Source: Oceanospirillum sediminis
GTDB taxonomy: Bacteria; Pseudomonadota; Gammaproteobacteria; Pseudomonadales; Halomonadaceae
Length of the DNA stretch: 64,000 nt
Assembly (NCBI RefSeq): GCF_014164585.1
Contig: NZ_JACJFM010000016.1
Coordinates: 1 to 64,000 of the forward strand
Reading direction: 5' to 3'
Shown: positions 55,136 through 63,826 of the stretch, piece by piece
Numbering within the stretch: the first letter of the stretch is position 1
How the letters are laid out: each line of letters begins with the position of its first letter
The notes under the pieces: model-generated
Databases searched by the model: none
What the model was told of the DNA's origin: nothing
Seen by the model: the letters and a program-made list of their open reading frames with translations, nothing else
Position numbers and translations under genes: made by a program

Positions 55136-55830
55136 TAGGAAAGTTCCTCAAAGGCTGATGCGATATGTTGCCGGATGGCTGGGGTGGCTATCAATCCCTC
55201 AGCCATAGTGTCAAAGGCAGCAAGCGCCTGATCAGCATTATTGCGAATCTGTTTCTCTGCCAGCTCCCAGCGCAGCACAAAGCAGATCACGGTTTCAATG
55301 GTGAAGTGATGACTGCGTTCAATCTGTAACAGCTGCTGCCAGAGATGATGATTGATCTGATACTCAACCTCACCGGCTGCGCCCTTTTGCAGCAGGGGAT
55401 GCAGTTCTGTCAGCAGAGGCAGAGCAGTTTCCAGACCAAACGTGGGTTCGTGCCAATGCTGACGAATACGTGTGGTCCAGCGACCAAAGCCAAAAAATTG
55501 CTCTGGGCCTTTATCACCCTGTTGACGCTGGCGCATGGCTGCCAGGAAGCTTTGCCACTCCAGGCGGTTTGCTATGCACTGACGAACCGGCTCAGATTGG
55601 ATCTGACTCAGCTGAGATTGCCATTGATATACCAGTTTCTGATCAGGCAGAGATGCTGGCTGCTCAGCACCAAAGTGATAGAGACTTTCAGCCAGCTTCA
55701 GCTGCTTCTGATCTTCTTCACTGAGCATGGTCAAACGACGATCCAGCGCAATGCGGGAGATCGGCATCTGCTTGCATTTCGCCAGAGGTGGCAGGTCTGG
55801 CAAAGCGGTCACCAGGGTGTAGTAGCTCAC
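55135..55830 (-). CDS. DUF2764 protein, V-ATPase subunit C-like
   Basis: 231 aa, helical. Starts MSYYTLVTALPDLPPL, characteristic of the DUF2764 proteins found in V-ATPase operons of spirochaetes, chlamydiae and Bacteroidetes in place of a normal subunit C. Possible role as the central-stalk socket between rotor ring and shaft. Overlaps subunit E upstream and A downstream by 1–3 bp, so it is co-translated. No separate subunit C, F or G gene is found in this operon. Confidence 0.78.
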   Translation of the reverse strand: MSYYTLVTALPDLPPLAKCKQMPISRIALDRRLTMLSEEDQKQLKLAESLYHFGAEQPASLPDQKLVYQWQSQLSQIQSEPVRQCIANRLEWQSFLAAMRQRQQGDKGPEQFFGFGRWTTRIRQHWHEPTFGLETALPLLTELHPLLQKGAAGEVEYQINHHLWQQLLQIERSHHFTIETVICFVLRWELAEKQIRNNADQALAAFDTMAEGLIATPAIRQHIASAFEELS

Positions 55831-56513
55831 TATCGGATCACTCCTTCGAGCAGGGCACGGAAGCGGGGTTGCAGGTGACGCAATAGCAGCTGCGAAACCG
55901 CGCTATCGGTCAGATCCACCTCAACATCTTTACCCACCAGGCGTACACGAATACCAGAACCGCTATGGCTGTTAAAGCTAATGCCATCTCGCAACAGTTC
56001 CACCGACAGGGATTGTACAAACTGACTCAGGCGACCCGTTTTATATTCATCGGCATTGCGGCGTAGCTCATCCAGACCGATCACATTTTCCGGCAGCAGT
56101 ATCTCAACTTGCTCACTGTCATCCAGATTGGCTGCTGCGCGGGTACGGCCGACCAGTTCAAGAATCATCCGTTGTACAAACTCGGGATTATCCATCTGCT
56201 GTTCGATCAGACGTTCCACCTGGTCGGTAAAGCTCCGCGCCAGATTTTCTTTCACATCCAGTAGTAGATCACGGGCGGCCATTTTTAATGCATCTTCACC
56301 AGCTTGCTGCTTCTGAGCCACGTCGCGCTTTGCCTTTTTAATCATGGCATCCGCTTCTTCGCGGGCTTGTTTTAGCAGCAGATCCGCTTCTTTTTCCGCA
56401 TCCAGCAGGATCTGTTCCGCTTCTGAACGGCCCTTATCCACCCCTTCCTGACGTAGTTTATCGATCAGGGCTTCGATGCCAGAGGAGACGTGATTCTTTT
56501 CAATATCACTCAT
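55830..56513 (-). CDS. ntpE: V-type ATPase peripheral-stalk subunit E
   Basis: 227 aa. A long N-terminal Ala/Glu/Lys coiled coil (about 20–100, AEQILLDAEKEADLLLKQAREEADAMIKKAKRD) and a globular C-terminal head (about 110–227) with FVQRMILELVGRTRAAANL. Forms the stator stalk linking head to subunit I. Located between K and DUF2764. Confidence 0.85.
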   Translation of the reverse strand: MSDIEKNHVSSGIEALIDKLRQEGVDKGRSEAEQILLDAEKEADLLLKQAREEADAMIKKAKRDVAQKQQAGEDALKMAARDLLLDVKENLARSFTDQVERLIEQQMDNPEFVQRMILELVGRTRAAANLDDSEQVEILLPENVIGLDELRRNADEYKTGRLSQFVQSLSVELLRDGISFNSHSGSGIRVRLVGKDVEVDLTDSAVSQLLLRHLQPRFRALLEGVIR

Positions 56514-56522
56514 CGTCTGCTC

Positions 56523-56969
56523 CTAAGCCGGTACACCGGCGCTGATCACCAGAGCGAAGATAAAGGCAAATACCGCAAAACCTTCTACGATGGCCGCCGG
56601 TGCCAGCGACATACCAAAAATCTCTGGACGGATCTTGGAGACATTGATCGCAGAAGCACAGCTACGGCCCTGATAAATCGCACTAAACATCAGTGCTAAA
56701 CCACACAACAGACCAATAGCCGCCAGACCCGGTGCATTATCTACAGTCAGATCACGGTTCAGAGCAAACATCACCACGATGCCATAGATGGACTGAGAGG
56801 AGGGCATCGCCGAAATACCAATATAACGACCATGACCGGTTTCCGTTTCTAACAACGCACCCGCTGCAGCTTGTCCGGCCAGAGAACAGCCGATCATGCT
56901 ACCGATTGCACCCAGTGCCATAGGTCCATATAAACCTGCCCATCCAAGAGCTAAGATCAGGTTGTCCAA
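56523..56969 (-). CDS. ntpK: V-type ATPase membrane rotor subunit K (Na+ type)
   Basis: 148 aa, four transmembrane helices as a fused two-hairpin c-subunit. The ion site lines up with E. hirae NtpK: Met55, Ser58 and Gln59 in AMPSSQSIYG (for Leu61/Thr64/Gln65), Gln100 in AIYQGRSCA (for Gln110) and Glu129 in AAIVEGFAVFA (for Glu139). Two Gln beside the carboxylate indicate Na+ rather than H+ binding; Met55 and Ser58 are conservative changes. The start overlaps the end of subunit I by 13 bp. Confidence 0.92.
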   Translation of the reverse strand: MDNLILALGWAGLYGPMALGAIGSMIGCSLAGQAAAGALLETETGHGRYIGISAMPSSQSIYGIVVMFALNRDLTVDNAPGLAAIGLLCGLALMFSAIYQGRSCASAINVSKIRPEIFGMSLAPAAIVEGFAVFAFIFALVISAGVPA

Positions 56970-58753
56970 GGTGTTACCTCCTGTTTTGCAAACGGCTGGA
57001 AGGGATAGCCTTCATCAGCCAGACTCCAGTTATAAAATTCGATCAGATTAAGACGTAAGCCATGAATCACACCGCTTACCACGGTGAGTACAAAGTTCAG
57101 CAGATGGCCTGCCAGTAAAATCAGAAGATGCAGTAACAGGCCGATACCCGGTAGAGCATTACCCACATCTGCCGCTAGTTGGTTAAAGGTGATCGCCAGG
57201 GATGCACTGGCCAGACCCAGGGCAAAAAGACGCAGATAGCTCAATACATCACCAAAGATCTTGGTGACGTTGGTCAGTGCTAACAAACCCGAAATAATAC
57301 GGCTGATATTGAGTTCTTTTTCAGCAGTGGAAAACAGCAGTACCATCACCAGACCTACCGCAAAAATTATCCAGTGCAGGAAGGTAAAGCCCAGCAACCA
57401 GCCTGATAAGGCCGAAGTGACCGCCACCGCCCAGCCAATAGAGGAGAGCCGCTGCTGACTGTCTCGCCGTACCCAGGCCATTAAAAGATTAGCCAGCACC
57501 AGATGCAAAGCCCCTATGGTGATAGAGAGAGCCATCATGGTGTCAAAGTCATTCAGATCGAGCAGCTTCATATCCCCTAATAAGGATATGGGAGCCGTAG
57601 CGCCAAAGTAACTACCTACTAAAATGCCCCAGAAGACGCCTGCACCGGTCAGTGCTGCCCCCATGGCCCGTAAGCGACGGCCGGTTTCACTTTGCCCCAT
57701 GCTTTGCCATTTCCAGGCGATAATGCCGCCAAACAGAAGAGAGTAACCCGCATCAGACATAATGATGGCAAAGAAGCTGACAAAGGAGAAAAACACCACC
57801 CGGGACGGGTCCCAGCTGCGATAGTTGGGTGTCTGGAAAAAGCTCACTACTTCCTGACCGCCACCGTACACCTCCGGGTTATCCAGGAAGGTGGGCGGGT
57901 TTTCATCGTCCTGAGGCTCTTCCTCCAGCAGGACTAACCCTTTCTCCTCGGCAAAAGCTTCCAGCTGCGGCAGATCCCGCACCGCAATCCAACCCTGTAG
58001 GGCAAAGATTTCCCCGTAATCCCTGGTCTGACCTGAGATCTCATCCAGCAGCGCCTGATCCTCAGTACTGGCGATACTATGTTGTAACAGGTAGATCCAG
58101 CGGGTGAGGGCTTCACGTTCTGCCTCGGCGGCTTCCAGTTGAATCTCGGTTTCTTCCAGCTGCTCCATTAGTTGGCTAAGAGGGATGTAGCCAGTATGAG
58201 TACGTGGTACCGGCATAACGCTGCTATCCGGCTCCTCGGCCGCAATCACAACGATATAGGTATGACGGTTGTCCCTGTGTACTTGCATCCAGGGTAGATC
58301 CGACTGCTCGATATCCTGCATCTTGTAGTTGGGTACCAGATAGAACCACAGCTTTTCATGGTTCAGATCAGCCAGGTCCGGCAGGGTAAACTCTCCCCAG
58401 GGCTCCAGATCCTTGATGCGTTTATCAAGAAAATCCCGTTTCTCCATTAAGCGAATGCGATTCTGACGATTCTGATCCACCTGCTGCAGTACATCATCCA
58501 AATCAAGCTGACTTTTCCGTGTCACCTGACGACGCTTCTGTGGACAACTCAACAGATACTGCAAAGAACGTTTTAACAGCTCTGGTTTTAAAAGCTGCGG
58601 ATTTGTATCGTCAACCTCAGCAGCCTGCTTGCCCCTGCTCTCACTCAGTGGAATAACATGCAACAGCCCCAAAGACTGCAGAGCATCCAGAATCAGGGTT
58701 TTATCGTGACTTAGCCCAACAATAGAGGCTTTTTTAAGCTGGAGGATACTCAT
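56957..58753 (-). CDS. ntpI: V-type ATPase subunit I (a-subunit)
   Basis: 598 aa. Cytoplasmic N-terminal half with coiled coils and a C-terminal membrane half with about seven helices (from residue 320). The essential stator arginine lies in GDVLSYLRLFALGLASASLA (about residues 505–525). Other conserved parts are MSDAGYSLLFG and LHLVLANLLMAWVRR. It forms the ion half-channels facing the K ring. Start overlaps subunit D stop (ATGA). Confidence 0.92.
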   Translation of the reverse strand: MSILQLKKASIVGLSHDKTLILDALQSLGLLHVIPLSESRGKQAAEVDDTNPQLLKPELLKRSLQYLLSCPQKRRQVTRKSQLDLDDVLQQVDQNRQNRIRLMEKRDFLDKRIKDLEPWGEFTLPDLADLNHEKLWFYLVPNYKMQDIEQSDLPWMQVHRDNRHTYIVVIAAEEPDSSVMPVPRTHTGYIPLSQLMEQLEETEIQLEAAEAEREALTRWIYLLQHSIASTEDQALLDEISGQTRDYGEIFALQGWIAVRDLPQLEAFAEEKGLVLLEEEPQDDENPPTFLDNPEVYGGGQEVVSFFQTPNYRSWDPSRVVFFSFVSFFAIIMSDAGYSLLFGGIIAWKWQSMGQSETGRRLRAMGAALTGAGVFWGILVGSYFGATAPISLLGDMKLLDLNDFDTMMALSITIGALHLVLANLLMAWVRRDSQQRLSSIGWAVAVTSALSGWLLGFTFLHWIIFAVGLVMVLLFSTAEKELNISRIISGLLALTNVTKIFGDVLSYLRLFALGLASASLAITFNQLAADVGNALPGIGLLLHLLILLAGHLLNFVLTVVSGVIHGLRLNLIEFYNWSLADEGYPFQPFAKQEVTPWTT

Positions 58754-59355
58754 GCCATACCTGCCTTCAGCCGCTTGTTTTTAGCAATTTTTGAGGTAAC
58801 AACCCCAGCTCGCTCACTGTCCGACAGGGCGATACGAATCTTGCGGATATTTTTTTCTGCTTCGGGAATCAGCACCTTATCAAAAAGATTCAGACGCTGG
58901 GTGGTCTTGCGCAGCCCCACCTCCAACAACTCAAGTCGTTTGTGCAAAATCTGCTGTTCCAGCTGTAGCTCAACTCTTTTTTTCAGCAGCACGACCATAG
59001 GATCCAGCCAATGCTCGGTGGCTAATACGGAATAGGGGCGAACCTTAAGGGAGACACTCTCCAGCTCCGGCAGCTTAATACCCACCAGATTGACCTGACG
59101 CAGGGAAAAATCGTCGATCTCCACTAACTGCCCGATATTGCCCTGATAGCTGGACAACATCGGCAGTTGCTCCCGTACCTGTAAGCGCAAAGACTCCAGA
59201 GTGTCTTCTAATTCGGTCAGGCTTTTACGCGAGTTGGCTCGCTCCGCTAGCAGCTGCTTGCGCTTAAGATCCAGTGCCGGAACAAACTTGCGGTAGGCCT
59301 TAACCTTACGGCCTTCCTTATTGAGGGTACTTTTATTCAGTGCCAGCTTACCCAT
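58750..59355 (-). CDS. ntpD: V-type ATPase central-shaft subunit D
   Basis: 201 aa. Two long antiparallel helices (LNKSTLNKEGRKVKAYRKFVPALDLKRKQLL at the N-terminus; LRKTTQRLNLFDKVLIPEAEKNIRKIRIALSD at the C-terminus), the shaft signature. Ends with a Lys-rich tail. Begins 14 bp after subunit B, ATG 59355. Confidence 0.9.
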   Translation of the reverse strand: MGKLALNKSTLNKEGRKVKAYRKFVPALDLKRKQLLAERANSRKSLTELEDTLESLRLQVREQLPMLSSYQGNIGQLVEIDDFSLRQVNLVGIKLPELESVSLKVRPYSVLATEHWLDPMVVLLKKRVELQLEQQILHKRLELLEVGLRKTTQRLNLFDKVLIPEAEKNIRKIRIALSDSERAGVVTSKIAKNKRLKAGMA

Positions 59356-59368
59356 GGCTTAACTCCTG

Positions 59369-60766
59369 TCAGGCGCTTTCCTGGGAATTTGTCTCGTTCT
59401 GGAAATCGGCCTCTGCATCGGTTTTAGGAAAGTATTTGTCGATCAAGTGTTGCTTCATCAACAGCTCCTCTTCCTTGAAACATTGCGCCAGAATTGACCA
59501 GCCGGTATCCAGCGCTTCCTCAAGGGGCATGCTGGCATCAATATCCATAAAGGTTTTCTGGAACAGACGACCAAACTTTAATACTCGCTCATCAAACTCA
59601 CTGAGTTCAAAGGACATCGCCTGTTTCTGTTCCGCATCCTGAGACGCGGCATAGAAACGGATCAGGGTGTTCATAATCTGGCTGTGATCTTCCCGGGTGA
59701 CCTTACCTATCACATGCTGCTTCAGACGGGAGAGAGAACCAAACGGGTCAATCACGCCATCGTGTAGATAGAACTGCCCTTCGGTGATATAGCCAGTGTT
59801 ATCCGGTACTGGGTGGGTGACATCATCGCCCGGCATGGTGGTGACCGACAGAATCGTCACCGAACCTGCGCCTTTATAGTCACAGGCCTTCTCATAACGA
59901 CGGGCCAGCTGAGAATAAAGATCACCGATATAGCCCCGGTTAGACGGCACGTGCTCCATAGAGATACCGACCTCTTTTAACGCATCAGCATAGGCGGTCA
60001 TATCGGTCAGCAGTACCAGGACTCGTTTGCCTTCGTTGACTGCATAACGCTCAGCTACAGCCAGTGCCATATCCGGCACCAGCAGAGCTTCAACCGTAGG
60101 ATCAGAACCCTGATGCACAAACATTACGGTACGGGCAGACGCTCCGGCTTCCTCGAAGGTGCGCTTAAAGAAATGGTAATCATCAAAGATCAGACCGATA
60201 CCACCAAACACTACAATATCTGCATCTGCCTGGGCACCAATACGAGCCAATAGCTGGTTATAGGGCTCACCGGCAACCGAGAAAATAGGGATCTTCTGAC
60301 TTTCTACAAGACAGTTAAAGACATCAATCATAGGCACATCGGTGCGAATCATACGAGATGCCAGAATACGTCGGGCAGGGTTTACTGTAGGGCCATCAAT
60401 CTCAATACGAGGCTCATCAGTTAACGCAGGGCCGCCATCAATAGGCTGACCGGTACCCGAGAAGGTACGTCCCAGAATATTAGGTGAGAAGGTCACCTCC
60501 ATCGGACGACCGAGGAAGCGTACAACGGAGTGAGTGGACAGGCCTTTGGTGCCGGAAAAGACCTGCAGTGAGATCTCTTCGCCGTCCAACAGAATCACCT
60601 GAGCGGTACGGGGCAAAATTTCCTGGCCCTCATCCCGGCTTTCGATCAATGCCAGATCACCAAAGCTGATCTGAGAAGCCTCTTCTTCTGAGGTAGGAAC
60701 ATGAACTTTGACGATATCGCCAACAATCTCAAGAATTCGGGAATAACGAATCAAAAGCTGGGACAC
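59369..60766 (-). CDS. ntpB: V-type ATPase regulatory subunit B
   Basis: 465 aa. Resembles the catalytic subunit but with a degenerate P-loop (SVAGEPYNQLLARIG). Conserved segments: FGGIGLIFDDYHFFKRTFEEAGA, VLLTDMTAYADALKEV, GYIGDLYSQLARRYE and TVTTMPGDDVTHPVPDNTGYITEGQ. GTG 60766 is chosen because GGAGGT lies four bases upstream; a frame to 60808 has no site. First gene of the operon; 240 bp separate it from the Lrp gene, which is convergent in direction of reading. Confidence 0.93.
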   Translation of the reverse strand: MSQLLIRYSRILEIVGDIVKVHVPTSEEEASQISFGDLALIESRDEGQEILPRTAQVILLDGEEISLQVFSGTKGLSTHSVVRFLGRPMEVTFSPNILGRTFSGTGQPIDGGPALTDEPRIEIDGPTVNPARRILASRMIRTDVPMIDVFNCLVESQKIPIFSVAGEPYNQLLARIGAQADADIVVFGGIGLIFDDYHFFKRTFEEAGASARTVMFVHQGSDPTVEALLVPDMALAVAERYAVNEGKRVLVLLTDMTAYADALKEVGISMEHVPSNRGYIGDLYSQLARRYEKACDYKGAGSVTILSVTTMPGDDVTHPVPDNTGYITEGQFYLHDGVIDPFGSLSRLKQHVIGKVTREDHSQIMNTLIRFYAASQDAEQKQAMSFELSEFDERVLKFGRLFQKTFMDIDASMPLEEALDTGWSILAQCFKEEELLMKQHLIDKYFPKTDAEADFQNETNSQESA

Positions 60767-61007
60767 AACTACCTCCAAGTACTGTAATCCGCTTAAAAGG
60801 TTGTTCAAGCCATAAAGAAAATACCGTTTACAAAAGCAACTCTTTAGGGAAAAACCTTAAAATCTTTATGTTTATCATGCTCCTATCAAGAAAAGGTGTA
60901 AACAATGTAATGGTAATATTATGTTGCATCAGCGAAGATGCTTTGACTTGATACATAAAACTGACAGCAATCTTTGTACAGAAAGAAGTGTCTTTGACTT
61001 CTTTACA

Positions 61008-61460
61008 CTATATTTGAGCCGTCCCCATCCGGGTAGATGACAGTAGAATACTGGTCTCAGATCCTGAGATACCCTCAATTCTTCTAATACGCCCTAGCAC
61101 CTTATCAAACGCTTCTAAACTACTGGTTTGCAGCTCCACTACTAGGTCCCACTTACCATTTGTACTATGAAAAGCTCGTACTCCGGGTTCTTTCATGAGT
61201 TGTTCCCTGATCTTGATAGAGCAGTTTCCTTCGATACTCAGGCTCATTAAAGCGCGAACTAAGGAGAGGCTTTCATCCGTTTCACTACTCAACAAAACGG
61301 TATAGCCCGTAATAACACCCTGCTTCTCCATACGGTTCAGTCGATTCTGTACCGTAGCCCTTGAAGTACCAATAGCCTTAGCCAAAGCAGCTACAGGCAT
61401 GCGTGCATCACTCCGTAATAAACCAATTAGCTGGCGGTCAATATGATCCAGATTTGACAT
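61008..61460 (-). CDS. Lrp/AsnC-family regulator
   Basis: 150 aa. N-terminal HTH (DHIDRQLIGLLRSDARMPVAALAKAIGTSRATVQNRLNRMEKQGVI), then a C-terminal RAM ligand domain (GVRAFHSTNGKWDLVVELQT…FDKVLGRIRRIEGISGSETSILLSS). Probably senses an amino acid. Divergent from ornithine cyclodeaminase with a 137-bp gap, so it is the likely regulator of ocd–ctlX–binding protein. Confidence 0.87.
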   Translation of the reverse strand: MSNLDHIDRQLIGLLRSDARMPVAALAKAIGTSRATVQNRLNRMEKQGVITGYTVLLSSETDESLSLVRALMSLSIEGNCSIKIREQLMKEPGVRAFHSTNGKWDLVVELQTSSLEAFDKVLGRIRRIEGISGSETSILLSSTRMGTAQI

Positions 61461-61597
61461 TTTGTTAACCCATAGTTAGCAAATCGTCAAAATGATATCA
61501 ATTTAGTCTAACTTTTAAACTTATTTTTAGCTTTACCCAGCCAGATAATGTGATGACCCAAGTCGCTCACTCACAATAAAAGGCAATAGGTAGCGCT

Positions 61598-62737
61598 ATG
61601 ACACAGTTTCTTGATGTACATGAATTAAGTCAGTTTGTACGCAATATGGGGCCGCAACATCTGATGGCCAAATTGGTGGATTACCTGGAACAGGATTATC
61701 TGAACTGGGCCAAATTTGATAAATCCGCCCGTTTAGCCGCTCATAGTGATGTAGGGGTTATCGAGTTGATGCCTATCGCTGATGATCAGCTGTATTCCTT
61801 TAAATATGTTAATGGCCATCCCTCAAACACCGCTCAGGGTTTACCAACAGTAATGGCCTTTGGTGTACTAGCAGAAGTAGCGACGGGTTATCCCCTACTA
61901 TTGAGCGAATTGACTCTAGTAACGGCATTAAGAACGGCAGCCACTTCTGCCATGGCCGCTAAATATCTGGCCCGCCAAGATGCTAAAACCATGGCACTGA
62001 TTGGCAATGGCTGCCAAAGTGAGTTCCAATCGATCGCCTTTCACAAGCTGCTCGGTATTAATGAGATCCGTTGTTACGACGTAGACTATGCCGCTAGCGC
62101 CAAACTAAAAGCCAACCTAGATTGTTATACCGATCTTAGACTGGTGATCTGTGAATCAGCCCATGAAGCCTGTGCTAGTGCAGATATTATTACCACGGTC
62201 ACCGCTGATAAACGTTTAGCGACCATTTTAACCCCCGATATGATCGCCCCTGGTCAACATATCAATGCTATTGGCGGGGATTGCCCAGGTAAGACTGAAT
62301 TACACCGAGATGTACTGACCCAAGCTGATACCTTTGTTGAGTATGAACCTCAGTCTCGTATTGAAGGCGATATTCAACAACTGCCCGAAGATTATCCAGT
62401 GACAGAACTTTGGCAGGTGATTGCTAAACAACAACCGGGGCGTCAAAACGATCATCAGATCACAGTGTTTGATTCTGTGGGCTTTGCTCTTGAGGACTAT
62501 AGCGCCCTGCGGATGTTGTATGAGTTTACTCAACAGGGTGATAGCGAGCTCGGCCAAACCTTAGGCCTTATCCCACACCTATCTAACCCTAAAAACCTGT
62601 TTGGTCTATTGGTAAATCCTGATGGCGATACTGGGCAATTTAAGTTCCAACCTCTGAATACTCAGATGACCAACAGTCAAACCAAACCTTCTGAGCCGAC
62701 CTCTTTTTCAAAATCTAACCGACCAGTAGCGGTGTAA
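61598..62737 (+). CDS. ocd: Ornithine cyclodeaminase
   Basis: 379 aa, mu-crystallin family. NAD-binding segment TMALIGNGCQSEFQSIAFHKLLGI with Rossmann GxGxxxE-type motif, substrate site RLAAHSDVGVIELMPI and YSFKYVNGHPSNTAQGLPTVMAFGVL, IGGDCPGKTEL. Would convert ornithine to proline and ammonium. AGGT upstream of ATG 61598; the stop overlaps the next start (TAATG). The final ~30 residues are low-complexity (TNSQTKPSEPTSFSKSNRP). Confidence 0.88.
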   Translation: MTQFLDVHELSQFVRNMGPQHLMAKLVDYLEQDYLNWAKFDKSARLAAHSDVGVIELMPIADDQLYSFKYVNGHPSNTAQGLPTVMAFGVLAEVATGYPLLLSELTLVTALRTAATSAMAAKYLARQDAKTMALIGNGCQSEFQSIAFHKLLGINEIRCYDVDYAASAKLKANLDCYTDLRLVICESAHEACASADIITTVTADKRLATILTPDMIAPGQHINAIGGDCPGKTELHRDVLTQADTFVEYEPQSRIEGDIQQLPEDYPVTELWQVIAKQQPGRQNDHQITVFDSVGFALEDYSALRMLYEFTQQGDSELGQTLGLIPHLSNPKNLFGLLVNPDGDTGQFKFQPLNTQMTNSQTKPSEPTSFSKSNRPVAV

Positions 62738-63723
62738 TGATGAGCATGATGAATAACTATCGAGTCCAGTTATCGGTACAGTCTCCCCGTGCTGTGATAA
62801 TGATACGTCCCCATAACTTTTACCCTAACCCAGATACCGCTGAGGATAATGCTTACCAAAAACAAGTCCCTGACGAAGCGATGGAAGTGATCGCCCAGCG
62901 TGCTTATCAAGAGGTGACACAAGCGGCAGAAACACTGCGTCAGCATAATATCGCTGTTTACCTATTTGATGATGAGAAAGGAGAAAGCCCTGACTCCGTC
63001 TTTCCCAATAACTGGTTCTCGACTCATCCAGGTGGCCATGTCGCGCTCTACCCTATGTATTCCAATAATCGACGTCGAGAACGACGCCAGGACATTATTG
63101 AGACCTTAAAACAGAACTTTTATGTACAGGATGTCACGGATTATTCCGGCCAAGAACTGGACGGTATTTTCCTTGAAGGTACAGGCGCTATGGTGTTGGA
63201 TCATATTGAACGTGTCGCCTATACCGCAAAATCCAATCGAGCGAACGAAATCGCATTACAGCGTTTTTCTGCTCACTTTAATTATGAACCTGCCGCTTTT
63301 GATACTCAGGATGATCAAGGCCAACCGGTTTATCACACCAATGTCATGATGAGCATCGGCACCCACTTTGCCATGGTGGGTACAGAGCTGATTACCGACC
63401 CTACTCGTCGCCAGGAAATTATTCAGCGTTTACAAGCAACTGGTCGAGAAGTTATAGCGCTCTCCAAAGATCAAATCGATCAATTTGCTGGCAATGTCTT
63501 AGAACTTGCCTCACCTGAAGGACACCTGCTTGCCTTATCTAGCACCGCTTTTAATGCCTTAACGGATCAGCAAAAAGAGACCCTAGAGCGTTATGTCCGC
63601 TTTGTTGTGTTAGATATTCCTACGATTGAGCTGGCCGGAGGTTCAGTACGCTGCATGTTAGCAGGTCTGCATCTTACCCCCAGAGTTCGCGAGAATTCGT
63701 CCAAAGAGCAAGCAGATTGTTAA
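62737..63723 (+). CDS. ctlX: Citrulline-type amidinohydrolase (CtlX-like)
   Basis: 328 aa, guanidine-modifying (ADI/DDAH) superfamily. Motifs: SPRAVIMIRPHNFYPNPDTAEDNAY, FPNNWFSTHPGGHVALYPMYSNNRRRERR (the conserved Asn-Asn-Trp plus Arg-rich signature), LEGTGAMVLDH, YHTNVMMSIG (catalytic His) and GGSVRCMLAG (catalytic Cys). CtlX proteins hydrolyse citrulline to ornithine, which fits the ornithine cyclodeaminase encoded just before. Arginine specificity cannot be excluded. Confidence 0.82.
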   Translation: MMSMMNNYRVQLSVQSPRAVIMIRPHNFYPNPDTAEDNAYQKQVPDEAMEVIAQRAYQEVTQAAETLRQHNIAVYLFDDEKGESPDSVFPNNWFSTHPGGHVALYPMYSNNRRRERRQDIIETLKQNFYVQDVTDYSGQELDGIFLEGTGAMVLDHIERVAYTAKSNRANEIALQRFSAHFNYEPAAFDTQDDQGQPVYHTNVMMSIGTHFAMVGTELITDPTRRQEIIQRLQATGREVIALSKDQIDQFAGNVLELASPEGHLLALSSTAFNALTDQQKETLERYVRFVVLDIPTIELAGGSVRCMLAGLHLTPRVRENSSKEQADC

Positions 63724-63826
63724 GTAGGTAGCCCCTCACCGTTCAACCTTTTTAAAGCCGTAAGCCCAGTTGTCTTACGGTATTAGCCCAGTTCGACACA
63801 CAATTAAAACAATACTGGAGTAAGTG

